57,841 bases of DNA from Planctomycetota bacterium (GTDB taxonomy: Bacteria > Planctomycetota > UBA1135 > UBA2386): the NCBI GenBank assembly GCA_016794565.1, contig JAEUHQ010000016.1, positions 1 to 57,841 on the forward strand, read 5' to 3'. The notes below the pieces were generated by a model. That model saw only the letters and a program-made list of their open reading frames with translations. It had not been told where the DNA came from and ran no database searches. Below, piece after piece: positions 25,061 to 34,115 of the stretch. The position numbers and the translations under genes are program-made. Position 1 is the stretch's first letter. The number at the start of each line of letters is the position of its first letter.

Positions 25061-26533
25061 TCACTTCTCTCGCAGCCAGCCGAAGATCTCCCTCAGCTTC
25101 GGCGGGTTGCCGGTCATCAGCACGCCGACGCGGAACACCTTGCCCGCTGCCTTCATCGTGACCCAGATCGTCCCGAGCAGCAGCGCCGATGTCGCCACGT
25201 ATTCCCAGGTCGCCGGCGGTCCGCCGGCGCGGTTCATCATGGTGAACGGCGTGAACAGCGGGAAGAAGCTCATCGCCTTGGCGACGAGCCCGTTCGGTTC
25301 CTGGGCGACGAACACCATCGAGAGGAGCGGCACCATCAGCAGCATCATCACGGGCTGCATCAGGTTCTGGGCCTCCTTCAGCGTGTTGCACACCGACCCG
25401 ATTGCGACGAGCACGGCGGCGTAGAGCAGGTAGCCGGCGAGGAAGTAGAAGACGAAGGCGAGCAGGTAGCCGGTGTTGCGCAGCGCGGTGAACAGCGCAC
25501 TCAGCATGCCGCTGCCGCCGCCCATCAGCTGCGGCGCCAGCCACGCGGCCAACAGGCCGAATGCGACCCACGTTCCCACGATGGTGAGGCCGGTCGCGGC
25601 GATGCCCCAGATCTTGCCCTTCATCAGCTGGCCCGGGCTCACGGACGACAGCAACACCTCGATCGTGCGGTTGCCCTTCTCCTCGATGGTGTTCGTCAGC
25701 AGCAGGTTGGCGATGCTGAAGATCGCCATCCACAGGAAGTAGACGAAGCCGACCGGCGCCCACTTGTCGATCACGTTCTCGCTCTTCACGTCGGCGATCG
25801 CGCCGCTGGCGTCGACCTGCTTCTTCGCGAACTCGACGCGCTGCTGGATGTGCTCGGCGATCTTCGGCGGGATCCCGGCCTTGGCGATGCGCTCCTTCTG
25901 CACGATGCGCGTCAACGCGTTCTCGTACGCGGAGCGCAGGTCGCCGTCGGTCAGGTTGTTGGAGACGTAGCGGAAATCGGCGGTCGAGGCTTCCGGGTCG
26001 GCGCCGAACACGAAGTAGGCGAACAGCTCGCCCTTGCTGACGCGCTGGTTCAGCTGCTGGATGCGGCCGTCGACGTCGGCGGCGTCGACGCGAAGCTCGT
26101 CGGTGTGCACGAACGCGTACCGCTTGCTCGTCTGCAGGTCCGCGAGGCGCCCGAGCACCTCCGGGTCCTGCTTCTGCATCCACTCGTAGACGGCGACCAT
26201 CTGCTCGCCGGTCGGTTCAGCGCCCTCGCCGGTGGCGCCGACGCGCTCGCGCAGCGAGGCGAGCTCGGGCGCGTTCTGCATCTTCGCGGTCAAGGCGAAG
26301 AGGGCTCTCGCGTCGCCGCTGCGGAACTCGCGTTCCGCGCGTGCCAGCAGGTCGCCGCCGCCCAGGTCGAGCACGGTGTAGCGCTGCGTCTCCTTCAGCT
26401 TCTGCAGCAGGGCGGTGGCGCCGATCGAGGCGCCGATCAGCAACGGCACGATCAGGATGCCGATCCAGAACGTCTTGGTGCGGACGTTCTCGACGAATTC
26501 GCGTTGCGCGACGAGCAGGGTCTTGTTGGCCAT
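25061..26533 (-). CDS. ABC-2 type exporter permease (NatB-like)
   Basis: A 490-residue membrane protein. The first helix (FWIGILIVPLLIGASIGATALL) is followed by a soluble domain of about 210 residues and then five or six helices from about residue 260 to 470, typical of NatB/ABC-2 permeases. The motif ITNTIEEKGNRTIEVLL-like sequence (here LTNTIEEKGNRTIEVLLSS) is the family coupling segment. The ATPase gene ends three bases upstream, so they form one operon. NatAB is a sodium exporter in Bacillus, but the substrate here is not defined by sequence. Confidence 0.92.
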   Translation of the reverse strand: MANKTLLVAQREFVENVRTKTFWIGILIVPLLIGASIGATALLQKLKETQRYTVLDLGGGDLLARAEREFRSGDARALFALTAKMQNAPELASLRERVGATGEGAEPTGEQMVAVYEWMQKQDPEVLGRLADLQTSKRYAFVHTDELRVDAADVDGRIQQLNQRVSKGELFAYFVFGADPEASTADFRYVSNNLTDGDLRSAYENALTRIVQKERIAKAGIPPKIAEHIQQRVEFAKKQVDASGAIADVKSENVIDKWAPVGFVYFLWMAIFSIANLLLTNTIEEKGNRTIEVLLSSVSPGQLMKGKIWGIAATGLTIVGTWVAFGLLAAWLAPQLMGGGSGMLSALFTALRNTGYLLAFVFYFLAGYLLYAAVLVAIGSVCNTLKEAQNLMQPVMMLLMVPLLSMVFVAQEPNGLVAKAMSFFPLFTPFTMMNRAGGPPATWEYVATSALLLGTIWVTMKAAGKVFRVGVLMTGNPPKLREIFGWLREK

Positions 26534-26536
26534 GGT

Positions 26537-27466
26537 TCAGCGCTCCGCGCCGGCCGCGGCCAGCTTCTGGTTCGCTTCGTCGACGGTGCGGACGAAGATC
26601 TCGTGCAGCGACGGCTCCCGATAGTCGAAGCGTCGCACCGTCACCCGGTCGACGATCCAGCGCAGGGCGTGCTGCGGGTCCTCGTCGGGGCGGAGGAAGA
26701 TCTCCGCGTGTTTCCCGTTGTCGTTGACGCGCGCGAGGCCCGGCAGATCCTTCAGCGCGCGGCCGTCGCCGTCGTAGTCGAGCTGGATGCCGAGGTCCTT
26801 GCCCTTCTTCACGCTCGCGAGCGTGCCCGCGAACTGCAGCCTGCTCTTGTGGATCATCATCACGTAGTCGCAGAGCTGCTCGGCCTGCTCCATGCCGTGC
26901 GTGCTGAAGATCACGGTCCGCCCCTGGCGCTTCATGTCGAGGATGATGTCGCGCATCAGGTCGCGGTTGACCGGGTCGAGGCCGGAGAACGGCTCGTCGA
27001 GGATCACGAGTTCGGGCTCGTGGATGATCGTGCCGAGCACCTGCACTTTCTGTCCCATGCCCTTGCTCATCGCTTCGCACTTCTTGTCGATCCAGTCGCC
27101 GAGGCCGTAGCGCGTGAGCAGTTCCTTCGCGCGGGCGTTCGCAGTCGATCGATCCATGCCCTTCAGCTTGCCGAAGTAGGCGACGATCTCGCCGGTCTTC
27201 ATCTTCTTGTAGAGGCCCTTCTCCTCGGGCAGGTAGCCGAGGCGGTCCTTCACCTCCTGCGCGTCGCGGTGACCCAGGACGGAGAGCGATCCCGAGTCGG
27301 GATGGAAGATGCTCATCACCATCCGGATCGTCGTCGTCTTGCCCGCGCCGTTCTGGCCGAGGAAGCCGTAGATGCAGCCGCGGGGGACGTCGAGCGAGAG
27401 ATCGTGCACTGCCGTGAACGAGCCGAAACGTTTCGTGACGCCGTGCAGGCTGAGCGCGTGTTCCAT
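26537..27466 (-). CDS. ABC transporter ATP-binding protein (NatA/CcmA-type)
   Basis: A 309-residue ATPase. Walker A is GQNGAGKTT, the signature is MSKGMGQKVQVLGT where most ABC proteins have LSGGQ, and Walker B is LVILDEPFSGLDP. The H-loop is STHGMEQAEQ. The last 85 residues are a domain typical of DrrA/NatA proteins. The ATG at 27466 starts directly before the first strand (HALSLHGVTKRF). It is the first gene of a two-gene operon with the permease at 25061. The divergent signature loop (SKGM instead of SGGQ) is common in this ABC subfamily. Confidence 0.95.
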   Translation of the reverse strand: MEHALSLHGVTKRFGSFTAVHDLSLDVPRGCIYGFLGQNGAGKTTTIRMVMSIFHPDSGSLSVLGHRDAQEVKDRLGYLPEEKGLYKKMKTGEIVAYFGKLKGMDRSTANARAKELLTRYGLGDWIDKKCEAMSKGMGQKVQVLGTIIHEPELVILDEPFSGLDPVNRDLMRDIILDMKRQGRTVIFSTHGMEQAEQLCDYVMMIHKSRLQFAGTLASVKKGKDLGIQLDYDGDGRALKDLPGLARVNDNGKHAEIFLRPDEDPQHALRWIVDRVTVRRFDYREPSLHEIFVRTVDEANQKLAAAGAER

Positions 27467-27545
27467 GCGAAGGTGCGGGCGGGTGGCCGCGGCGGCCCGA
27501 AGATTGTCGCAACGCTCCGCGAGCCGCAAGCGTGCGGCGATCGCG

Positions 27546-28769
27546 TCAGTCGCTCGCGAAGCGCCGTGGTGCGAACAGCGGCATCGCGGGGTGCGGCGAC
27601 TGGCCATCGACGATGGCCTCGGCGAGACAGCGGCCGGCGAGGAACGCGAAGCTGAGGCCGTAGCCGTTGAACGCGAGCAGTGCGAACGTGCCCGGGCGAC
27701 CCGGCAGCGCCCCGACGAGCGGCAGGCCGTCGGGCGTCCCGGCCATGATGCCCGTCCACACGTGGGGGAACGGCACGCCGCGCAGGGCGGGAAAGTGCTC
27801 GTGCACGTAAGCGAGCAGGTTCGCGGTGATCCGTTCGTCGTGCGACGAGTCGTCGAGGATGCCGAGCTGTTCGCCCGGCACCGACCAGCGCTTGCCGCCG
27901 ATCACGAACCGGCTGCGGCTCACGCGGAAGTACTCGTAGCAGAAGTTGCTCGACATCGCGTGGTCAGGGAACGGCAGGTCGACGACCGGATCCGTTGCGA
28001 TCACCTGGCCGCGGAACGGGAACACCGTGCGCACGAGCAGCCCGCTCGGGTCGAGTTCACGAGCGAGCGTCGAGGTGCAGTGCACGACGACGGCGGCGCG
28101 CATGCTGCGCCCGTCGCCGAGCCGGATCTCGAAGTCGCCGGCGTCGCCGTCGATCGCGGAGACCGACGCTCCTTCGACGATCGCCGCACCTGCGCTCTGG
28201 GCCGTCCTGGCGATGCCGCGGACCATCTCCACCGGCTGCACGATCGCCTCGCCGGGCAGGAACAACGCTCCGTGAAACCCGACCGAACCGGGCAGCCAGC
28301 GCGGCAGCTCGCCGGGTGCGACGAGTTCGTGCGCCTTGCCTTCGGCGGCGAGCAGAGTCGATGCCTCCTGCAGTTCGCTCCACTCGTGCGGCGTCTCGGC
28401 GAGCCGCAGACCGCCGCGCTCGTGCAGACCACACGCGACGCCGGCAGTCGCGAGTTCGGCGCGGAGCGCTTCGTGGTTGTCGGCGAGGAACTGCCACAGC
28501 TGGCGCGCGCGTTCGGCGCCGAACTGGCCGTGGATCCGGTGGTAGTGCTCCCCGAGTCCGAGCAGCAGCTGTCCGTCGTTGCGCCCGCTGGCGCGGGCGG
28601 CGATGTGGCGCTGTTCGAGAACGGCGACGGAGGTGCCGCCGCGAGCCAGGTGGAGTGCAGTCGAAACCCCGGCGATGCCGCCGCCGACCACCGCGACGTC
28701 CACGCGCGCGGGCAGCGCATCCGCGCGATCGAGTGCGCGCGCTTCGCGGAGCCACAGCGAATCGCTCAT
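27546..28769 (-). CDS. FAD-dependent amino-acid/amine oxidoreductase (DadA/PuuB-like)
   Basis: A 407-residue flavoprotein of the DAO family. The FAD-binding motif VGGGIAG is at residues 28-34. It is followed by ASGRNDGQ, where PuuB-like enzymes have SGRNGGQ. The C-terminal part has VWTGIMAGTPDGLPLVGALPG and FNGYGLSFAFLAG, which close the FAD site. Likely substrates are amino acids, amines or gamma-glutamyl-polyamines; sequence alone does not decide. The ATG at 28769 overlaps the upstream membrane-protein stop codon in ATGA, so the two are translationally coupled. Confidence 0.9.
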   Translation of the reverse strand: MSDSLWLREARALDRADALPARVDVAVVGGGIAGVSTALHLARGGTSVAVLEQRHIAARASGRNDGQLLLGLGEHYHRIHGQFGAERARQLWQFLADNHEALRAELATAGVACGLHERGGLRLAETPHEWSELQEASTLLAAEGKAHELVAPGELPRWLPGSVGFHGALFLPGEAIVQPVEMVRGIARTAQSAGAAIVEGASVSAIDGDAGDFEIRLGDGRSMRAAVVVHCTSTLARELDPSGLLVRTVFPFRGQVIATDPVVDLPFPDHAMSSNFCYEYFRVSRSRFVIGGKRWSVPGEQLGILDDSSHDERITANLLAYVHEHFPALRGVPFPHVWTGIMAGTPDGLPLVGALPGRPGTFALLAFNGYGLSFAFLAGRCLAEAIVDGQSPHPAMPLFAPRRFASD

Positions 28770-29485
28770 GTCTGCGTGCCGTCCCCGCCAGTGACCGCGC
28801 TCGGGCCGAGGATCATGATCTTCTGCCAGATCTTGCGGCTGAGTCCGGTGGTCAGGTCTTCGATGTCGTCGACGGCCGCGACCGCCTGCGGGTCGGGGAA
28901 GTCCTGGACGTAGATCGCCGCGATCTTGCCCATGATCGAGAGCATCTCGCTGCAGTAGTCGAGGTAGCGCGCCAGTTCGAAACGAGTGAGCGTGCGATCG
29001 GGCGACGACGGAGTGTCGGGCCGCCCCGGCTGGAGGCCGTCGGGGTCCTTCGTCAACTGATGCATGTCGACGATGTGGGCGAGCGCGCGCAGCTCGTGCA
29101 GCGCCTGCAGGCAACGCCGGCGCTTCTGCCGCAGGTCGAGGCTCAGCACGTAGATCGCTGCGGCGCCGAGGAAGAACGACATCGACAGCCCCGCTTCGAG
29201 CGACTGCAGCGTCTCCGCGAGGGTCCAGGTCGTGTCGAGCCGCGCCTCCATCAGCAGCGCGCCGACGGCGCCGATGCCGAGCAGCAGGAGGGTGGCGGAC
29301 GTCGCCTGCAGCAGGCGGTTGGGCCGTGTGATCGTCGCGACCCGGTCCGTGTGGTCGCGCGCGATCTCCAGCAGTGTGGTCGCGACCTTCCCGAGGTTCG
29401 CCTCGGGGAATCGTTCGTGGATGCGATCGCGCAGGCGGGCAGCCGTCGCGACGACACGCTCGGGATCGAGGGTGGTGCGAATCAC
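28766..29485 (-). CDS. membrane protein of unknown function, coupled to the FAD oxidoreductase
   Basis: A 239-residue protein with two membrane helices (about residues 59-80 and 98-118). The N-terminal 55 residues and the C-terminal 120 are soluble and charged. The C-terminal half has helix-rich sequence (FELARYLDYCSEMLSIMGKIAAIYVQ) but no motif I know. It starts at ATG 29485 and its stop overlaps the oxidoreductase start by four bases, so their products are made together. A regulatory or anchoring role for the oxidoreductase is only a guess. No known family recognised. Confidence 0.8.
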   Translation of the reverse strand: MIRTTLDPERVVATAARLRDRIHERFPEANLGKVATTLLEIARDHTDRVATITRPNRLLQATSATLLLLGIGAVGALLMEARLDTTWTLAETLQSLEAGLSMSFFLGAAAIYVLSLDLRQKRRRCLQALHELRALAHIVDMHQLTKDPDGLQPGRPDTPSSPDRTLTRFELARYLDYCSEMLSIMGKIAAIYVQDFPDPQAVAAVDDIEDLTTGLSRKIWQKIMILGPSAVTGGDGTQT

Positions 29486-29555
29486 CCGAGCATGGTGCTG
29501 CCGGGGTCCGCCCGCGGCGAGTCTTCTTCGGAACGTTCCGTCGGTGGCGGGCCGA

Positions 29556-29708
29556 TCAGCGCACGAGGGCCAACGCGGCCAGAGTGCACAGAGCGAGGAT
29601 CGTGAGCGTCACGGACGTGCGGTTCAGCGTGGTGGTGCTGCTGGTGCCTTCGCGCATGGTGAGCCGGGCACGGTCGCTGGCGGGGGAGGTGGTGGTGGTG
29701 CAGGGCAT
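29556..29708 (-). CDS. possible small tail-anchored membrane protein
   Basis: A 50-residue frame from an ATG at 29708 begins with a Thr/Ser-rich, charged segment and ends in one hydrophobic helix (VTLTILALCTLAALALV) with a final Arg. That is the shape of a tail-anchored membrane peptide. There is no Shine-Dalgarno sequence and no family match I can name. The long Thr run could also be chance in this gap, so this is a low-confidence call. Confidence 0.3.
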   Translation of the reverse strand: MPCTTTTSPASDRARLTMREGTSSTTTLNRTSVTLTILALCTLAALALVR

Positions 29709-29856
29709 CGCGAACGGACTCCCATAGTCCGACCGCCAACCCTGGTTGCAGGGACGGACGTGTTTCGACTCGCCCCCGCGACCGTGGCTTTGCCCGAGGA
29801 GGGGCCGCGCGGGGACGGGCGCACGAGGTTTGCGCTGTTTTTTTCGTTGCCAGCGA

Positions 29857-29862
29857 TAGAGT
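29857..29862 (+). promoter_or_regulatory. possible -10 element (TAGAGT) for metK
   Basis: gaTAGAGTcctcgccc lies 90 bases before the metK ATG. The downstream cctcgccc resembles the sequence after the -10 boxes of rplM, sucC and serS. No convincing -35 is present. Confidence 0.4.
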
Positions 29863-29873
29863 CCTCGCCCCCA

Positions 29874-29891
29874 TGCCGCGGCACCGCGGCA
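29874..29891 (+). other. 5' leader hairpin of metK
   Basis: tgccgcgg and ccgcggca form an 8-bp perfect inverted repeat around a 2-base centre. In RNA the inner pairs must open to make a loop. It is just downstream of the possible -10 box, so it would be near the 5' end of the metK transcript. No regulatory role can be shown. Confidence 0.35.
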
Positions 29892-29952
29892 GAAGATGCC
29901 CCGGTGCGACCGGATTCTCGGTCGTGCTCCGATCGCCCGCGAAGCCATCCCC

Positions 29953-31113
29953 ATGAGCAAGGAACTGCGACTCTTCACCAGCGAATCCGTCAGCGAAGGT
30001 CACCCCGACAAGGTCTGCGACCAGATCTCGGACGCGGTGCTGGACGCCATCCTCGGGCAGGACCCCGACTCCCGCGTCGCTTGCGAGACCATGGTCTCCC
30101 GCGGGTTCGTGGTCGTGGCGGGTGAGTTCACCACGAAGGCCCAGGTCGACTTCCAGGAGGTCATCCGGGGCGTCATCAAGGACATCGGCTACGCCGACGC
30201 GGAGATGGGCTTCGACTACAACTCCTGCGCGGTGCTGACGTCGATCCAGAAGCAATCGGCGGACATCGCCCTCGGTGTCGACGCGCACACGTCGCAGAGC
30301 AAGGAGCAGGGGGCTGGCGACCAGGGCATGATGTTCGGCTACGCGTGCCGCGAAACCGACGCGCTGATGCCGTTCCCGATCCACTTCAGTCACCGCATCC
30401 TGGAGGCGCTGGCGGAGGCCCGGAAGAGCGGTCGCTTCAAGTTCCTTCGCCCCGATGCGAAGAGCCAGCTCACGCTGGAGTACGACGACGCCGGCAAGCC
30501 GGTCCGCGTCAACACGGTGGTCATCTCCCACCAGCACCGGCCGGAGGTATCCACGGAAGACCTGCAAGGCGCACTGAAGACCGTGGCGCTCGAAACGTTG
30601 CCGAAGGGGATGGTGGACGCGAAGACGCGCTGGTTCCTGAACCCGACCGGGCGCTTCGTCGAAGGCGGGCCGAAGGCCGACGCCGGTCTCACCGGGCGCA
30701 AGATCATCGTCGACACCTACGGCGGCATGGGCCGGCACGGCGGCGGCGCCTTCTCGGGCAAGGACCCCAGCAAGGTGGATCGGTCGGCCGCCTACGCTGC
30801 GCGCTGGGTGGCGAAGAACGTCGTCGGCGCTGGCTATGCCGATCGCTGCGAGGTGCAGGTTGCGTACGCGATCGGCGTCGCGCAGCCCGTCAGCATCCGT
30901 TGCGACACCTTCGGCACGAGCAAGGTCGGCGAGAGCGCCCTGACGAACGCGATCCGCGAGGTCTTCGACCTGCGTCCGGCCGCCATCGTCCGCGACCTCG
31001 AATTGAAGCGCCCGATCTACCGCCGCACGGCCGCCTACGGCCACTTCGGCCGGAGCGAGTTCGCGTGGGAGCGCTTGAACCGGGTCGAGCCGCTGCGCTC
31101 CAAGCTCGGATGA
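29953..31113 (+). CDS. metK: S-adenosylmethionine synthetase
   Basis: MetK makes S-adenosylmethionine from methionine and ATP. The 386-residue length matches the family. Signatures are complete: [18 protein letters not shown] at the N-terminus, [12 protein letters not shown] (first family signature) and [19 protein letters not shown] (second signature). The ATG at 29953 begins the canonical sequence [19 protein letters not shown]; an upstream in-frame ATG at 29896 adds 19 unlikely residues. No Shine-Dalgarno sequence is seen. No methionine-cycle gene is adjacent, though folD is 22 kb away. Confidence 0.98.
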   Translation: MSKELRLFTSESVSEGHPDKVCDQISDAVLDAILGQDPDSRVACETMVSRGFVVVAGEFTTKAQVDFQEVIRGVIKDIGYADAEMGFDYNSCAVLTSIQKQSADIALGVDAHTSQSKEQGAGDQGMMFGYACRETDALMPFPIHFSHRILEALAEARKSGRFKFLRPDAKSQLTLEYDDAGKPVRVNTVVISHQHRPEVSTEDLQGALKTVALETLPKGMVDAKTRWFLNPTGRFVEGGPKADAGLTGRKIIVDTYGGMGRHGGGAFSGKDPSKVDRSAAYAARWVAKNVVGAGYADRCEVQVAYAIGVAQPVSIRCDTFGTSKVGESALTNAIREVFDLRPAAIVRDLELKRPIYRRTAAYGHFGRSEFAWERLNRVEPLRSKLG

Positions 31114-31244
31114 AGCGCCTCCCGCCAGGGCACTTCCGGTAGGCCCGGGCAGAGCCAGAACGGGCCCGGGAGTGGTTTCGGGGCGCCGGTGGGAGACTAT
31201 GAGCACGCGGTGCCCGCCGCACCGCCTGCCCGTCCAAGGTTCTC

Positions 31245-32330
31245 ATGCAACAAGACCAGGTCGAAGTCGCGTTCTGTGATCTCTGTGGCACCTCGGTGCC
31301 GGACTCCGACTTCTCGAACGGCACGGCCCAGCGGCTGCACGGGAAGACCATCGGGGCCTGCTGCCTCGCCAAGCTGCGCGGGGCCGTTCCCGCCGGGTTG
31401 GCGGCGCCTCACTCGGAGAAGCGGCCCGGTTCGGGCGACCCGCGGCTCGTGCCGGTGGCGATCGCGGTCCTCGCGGCGCTCGCCGCCGCAACGATCTTCC
31501 TCGACCATCAGGTCGCCTCGGCGGACGCGCGGCGACTCCTCGACCACAAGCAGCTCGTGCAACTCGTCGGTTCGGACCACGATGCGATCCAGCGGGTCGA
31601 CGTCGCGATGGACGGCACCGCGCGGCGGGCCGACCTGGATGCACTCGGCGAACGCCTCGCTGGCGCCACCGGAGCCATGCAGCGGGACTCGACCGAGCTG
31701 CGCGAAATGCTCTCCGGAATGCAGAAGGAAGTCGGCGGAGTGCAGCGCGACGTACGAACCACGGCGGCAGTGGCGATCGACTATCGCCCGCTGTTCGAGG
31801 ACCTGCGCCAGCAACTGCAGCGGCAGGCCGTGGCGATCGCGGAGCTGCGCGCGAGTGGCGGAGCCGTCGCGAGCGTCCCGAAGGTCGAGCCGCCGGCGCC
31901 GACGCCGGTGAATCCGGCCGATGCCGCCGCCAATGACTTGATGACGGGGCCGCTCGGCGAACACGTGCGCAAGCTGCAGTCGACCGATCCTGCGATCCGG
32001 TTCGAGGCGGTCGACGCGCTCGTGCGAAGCAAGAACCCGGCGATCCTGCCGCACATCCTGCCGCTGGCGCGAGATCCCGATTCCTACGTGCGCCGTCTCA
32101 CCGTCGAGGGCCTGCAGGAGCACAAGCGGCCCGAAGTCGTGGAGGCGCTGCTGACGGCTCTGACGGATGCCGACGAACTCGTGCGCGAACAGGCGTGGCG
32201 CTCGCTCCGCGAAGTCACGGGCCAGAAGTTCCCGTTCGACGCAGCTGCCGTGTCCAGGGACCAGCGCGCGCGGGCGGTGCAGCGCTGGCAGGAGTGGTGG
32301 GACAAGAACAAGGCGACGTTCGGCACCTGA
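31245..32330 (+). CDS. zinc-ribbon, membrane and HEAT-repeat protein
   Basis: A 361-residue protein with three parts. The N-terminus has CDLC at 11-14 and CC at 39-40, with a histidine between, a possible zinc site. One membrane helix (VPVAIAVLAALAAATIFL) lies at about 68-86. A coiled-coil-like region (about 95-200) is followed, after a proline-rich linker, by two or three HEAT-like repeats (about 230-320) and a closing RWQEWW tail. HEAT repeats often mediate protein contacts, so a scaffold at the membrane is plausible (inference). It is a single gene between metK and pyk, with AAGG five bases before the ATG. Confidence 0.75.
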   Translation: MQQDQVEVAFCDLCGTSVPDSDFSNGTAQRLHGKTIGACCLAKLRGAVPAGLAAPHSEKRPGSGDPRLVPVAIAVLAALAAATIFLDHQVASADARRLLDHKQLVQLVGSDHDAIQRVDVAMDGTARRADLDALGERLAGATGAMQRDSTELREMLSGMQKEVGGVQRDVRTTAAVAIDYRPLFEDLRQQLQRQAVAIAELRASGGAVASVPKVEPPAPTPVNPADAAANDLMTGPLGEHVRKLQSTDPAIRFEAVDALVRSKNPAILPHILPLARDPDSYVRRLTVEGLQEHKRPEVVEALLTALTDADELVREQAWRSLREVTGQKFPFDAAAVSRDQRARAVQRWQEWWDKNKATFGT

Positions 32331-32354
32331 CAGGCTGCGAAGAGATCGTGTGCG

Positions 32355-32394
32355 GCCTCGGGGATTGCCGAGGCGCTGCCGCCTTCGCGGCAGC
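32355..32394 (+). terminator. two adjacent hairpins after the HEAT gene
   Basis: gcctcgg/ccgaggc (32355-32374, 6-base loop) is followed without a gap by gctgccgc/gcggcagc (32375-32394, loop cttc). There is no T-tract after them. They start 24 bases after the stop codon and could stabilise the 3' end or terminate transcription. Confidence 0.5.
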
Positions 32395-32557
32395 GCAGAG
32401 TCGTCGATGGGATTCTGTCTCGGGCGAGACGCCTCCGGGCCACGGCCGACGCGACGCATTCCCGAAATCGGCGTGATCCGCGGGGTCGCGTCGCTACAAA
32501 CTTCGCCTCCGCGTCGGCCTCTCTTTCGAGCGACGCGTCCCAGACGAGGGCACCTGG

Positions 32558-34000
32558 ATGGCGTGGCACAACCGCACCAAGATCGTGGCCACACTCGGCC
32601 CGGCATCGAACAACGACACCGTATTGGCCCAGCTCGTGCAGGCCGGGGTCGACGTCTTCCGCATCAACTGCGCCCACGCTGACCACCACACCATCGGCGA
32701 GACCGTGCAACGGGTGCGGCGGATCGCCAAGGAGCAGCACCGCGCGATCGGGATCCTGGCGGACCTGCAGGGGCCGAAGATCCGCGTCGGCAAGCTGCGG
32801 GACGCCGAGCCGATCTACCTGAAGCGCGGCGTCGACGTGATCATCGACGTCACGCCGGGCGTCGTCGGCCAGGCCGACAAGTCGGGAGTGGTGCGGATCG
32901 GCACGGGGTACCGCGGGCTCGCGCGCGACGTACGCGTCGGGGAGCGGGTGCTGCTCGACGACGGCAACCTCGAGCTCCGCGTGCTCCGCATCGAGGGGCC
33001 GTGCATCCACGCGCGGGTCGTCTACGGAGGCGTCTTGCACCAGTTCAAGGGCATCAACCTGCCTGGCAGCGAAGTGTCCGCGGACTGCCTGTCCGCGAAG
33101 GACCTCGCCGACCTGAAGTGCGTGCTCAGGCTCGAGGTCGACTTCGTCGCGTTGTCGTTCGTGCGCACCGCCGACGATGTGCGCGCACTCCGCCGTCACG
33201 TCGACCGCGCCAAGGCCGACACCCAGATCATCGCGAAGATCGAACGGCCCGAAGCCGTGCGCAACATCAACGCCATTCTCGAGGTCTCGGACGGCCTCAT
33301 GGTCGCGCGCGGCGACATGGGAGTGGAAATGGGCGCGGAGGCCGTTCCTCCCGTGCAGAAGCGGCTGATCGAACTGGCGAATCGCGCGCGCAAGCCGGTC
33401 ATCACCGCGACGCAGATGCTCGAATCGATGGTCGTGAATCCTCGCCCCACCCGCGCCGAGGCGTCGGACGTGGCGAACGCGATCTACGACGGCACGACGG
33501 CGGTGATGCTGTCCGGCGAGACCGCCTCGGGTCGCTACCCGGTCCGCACCGTGCGGACCATGGAGAAGATCATCCGCACGGCCGAGCGCGACGTCTACTC
33601 GGGCATGGGCGAGCGGCGCCGGCGCTCGATGGGCAGCGCCGCGACCGTCACGGCGGCCACCGTGCGGGCCGCGGCCTACGCCGCGTACGAAGCGAATGCG
33701 CGCCTCATCGCGGTCTACACCGAGACCGGCGCCACCGCCCGCATGCTCGCCGGTGAGCGCCCCCCGACCCACGTGCTGGCGTTCACCCCGTCGCAGCGCA
33801 CGATGCAGAAGCTCGCCCTGATCTGGGGGATCGTGGCCCGGAAGATCCCGCCCGGCCGCACGAGCCACGAACTGACCTTGGATGGCGACCGCATCCTGCG
33901 CCGTGAGAACCTCGTGAAACCGGGGGATCGCATCGTCCAGATCGCGGGCACGGTCCGGCAGACCGGCCTGACGAACACCATGATGATCCGCGAGATGTGA
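32558..34000 (+). CDS. pyk: pyruvate kinase
   Basis: Pyruvate kinase makes pyruvate and ATP from phosphoenolpyruvate. The 480-residue protein has the barrel and C-terminal allosteric domain of the family. Clear motifs are KIERPEAV, VARGDMGVEMG and TATQMLESM. Two sites differ from the textbook K+-dependent enzymes. The NFSHG stretch reads NCAHA (37-41), and the GPEIR stretch reads GPKIR (72-76), with Lys74 in place of the usual Glu. A lysine there is known from K+-independent bacterial pyruvate kinases. The ATG has no Shine-Dalgarno sequence; TACAAA at 32502 may be part of its promoter. Confidence 0.96.
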   Translation: MAWHNRTKIVATLGPASNNDTVLAQLVQAGVDVFRINCAHADHHTIGETVQRVRRIAKEQHRAIGILADLQGPKIRVGKLRDAEPIYLKRGVDVIIDVTPGVVGQADKSGVVRIGTGYRGLARDVRVGERVLLDDGNLELRVLRIEGPCIHARVVYGGVLHQFKGINLPGSEVSADCLSAKDLADLKCVLRLEVDFVALSFVRTADDVRALRRHVDRAKADTQIIAKIERPEAVRNINAILEVSDGLMVARGDMGVEMGAEAVPPVQKRLIELANRARKPVITATQMLESMVVNPRPTRAEASDVANAIYDGTTAVMLSGETASGRYPVRTVRTMEKIIRTAERDVYSGMGERRRRSMGSAATVTAATVRAAAYAAYEANARLIAVYTETGATARMLAGERPPTHVLAFTPSQRTMQKLALIWGIVARKIPPGRTSHELTLDGDRILRRENLVKPGDRIVQIAGTVRQTGLTNTMMIREM

Positions 34001-34035
34001 CCGGTCGCGGCCCGCCGGTTGGGGGAATCTGCGCG

Positions 34036-34063
34036 TTGACACCGGCCCTGCCCTCGCTACCAT
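34036..34063 (+). promoter_or_regulatory. sigma70-like promoter for rplM
   Basis: TTGACA (34036-34041) and TACCAT (34058-34063) are separated by 16 bases and lie 52 bases before the rplM ATG. The -35 is a perfect consensus, making this the clearest promoter in the window. Confidence 0.7.
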
Positions 34064-34115
34064 CTGCGCCCTCTTTCTGGCCGCCAGCAGCACGCCGCGG
34101 CCGCCCGACGAAGCC

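Larger units (their letters stand above)
29486..29952. other. 467-base divergent region before metK
   Basis: The region between the membrane-protein gene (minus) and metK (plus) holds a possible small tail-anchored gene (29556-29708, minus), a T-rich spot at 29838-29844, a TAGAGT box at 29857 and a hairpin at 29874-29891. I looked for a SAM riboswitch and saw none of the known SAM-box layouts. Confidence 0.5.

Noticed and set aside
29863..29952. SAM riboswitch before metK
   Set aside because: Only a simple short hairpin is visible in the leader; none of the conserved SAM-box cores or helices can be placed.
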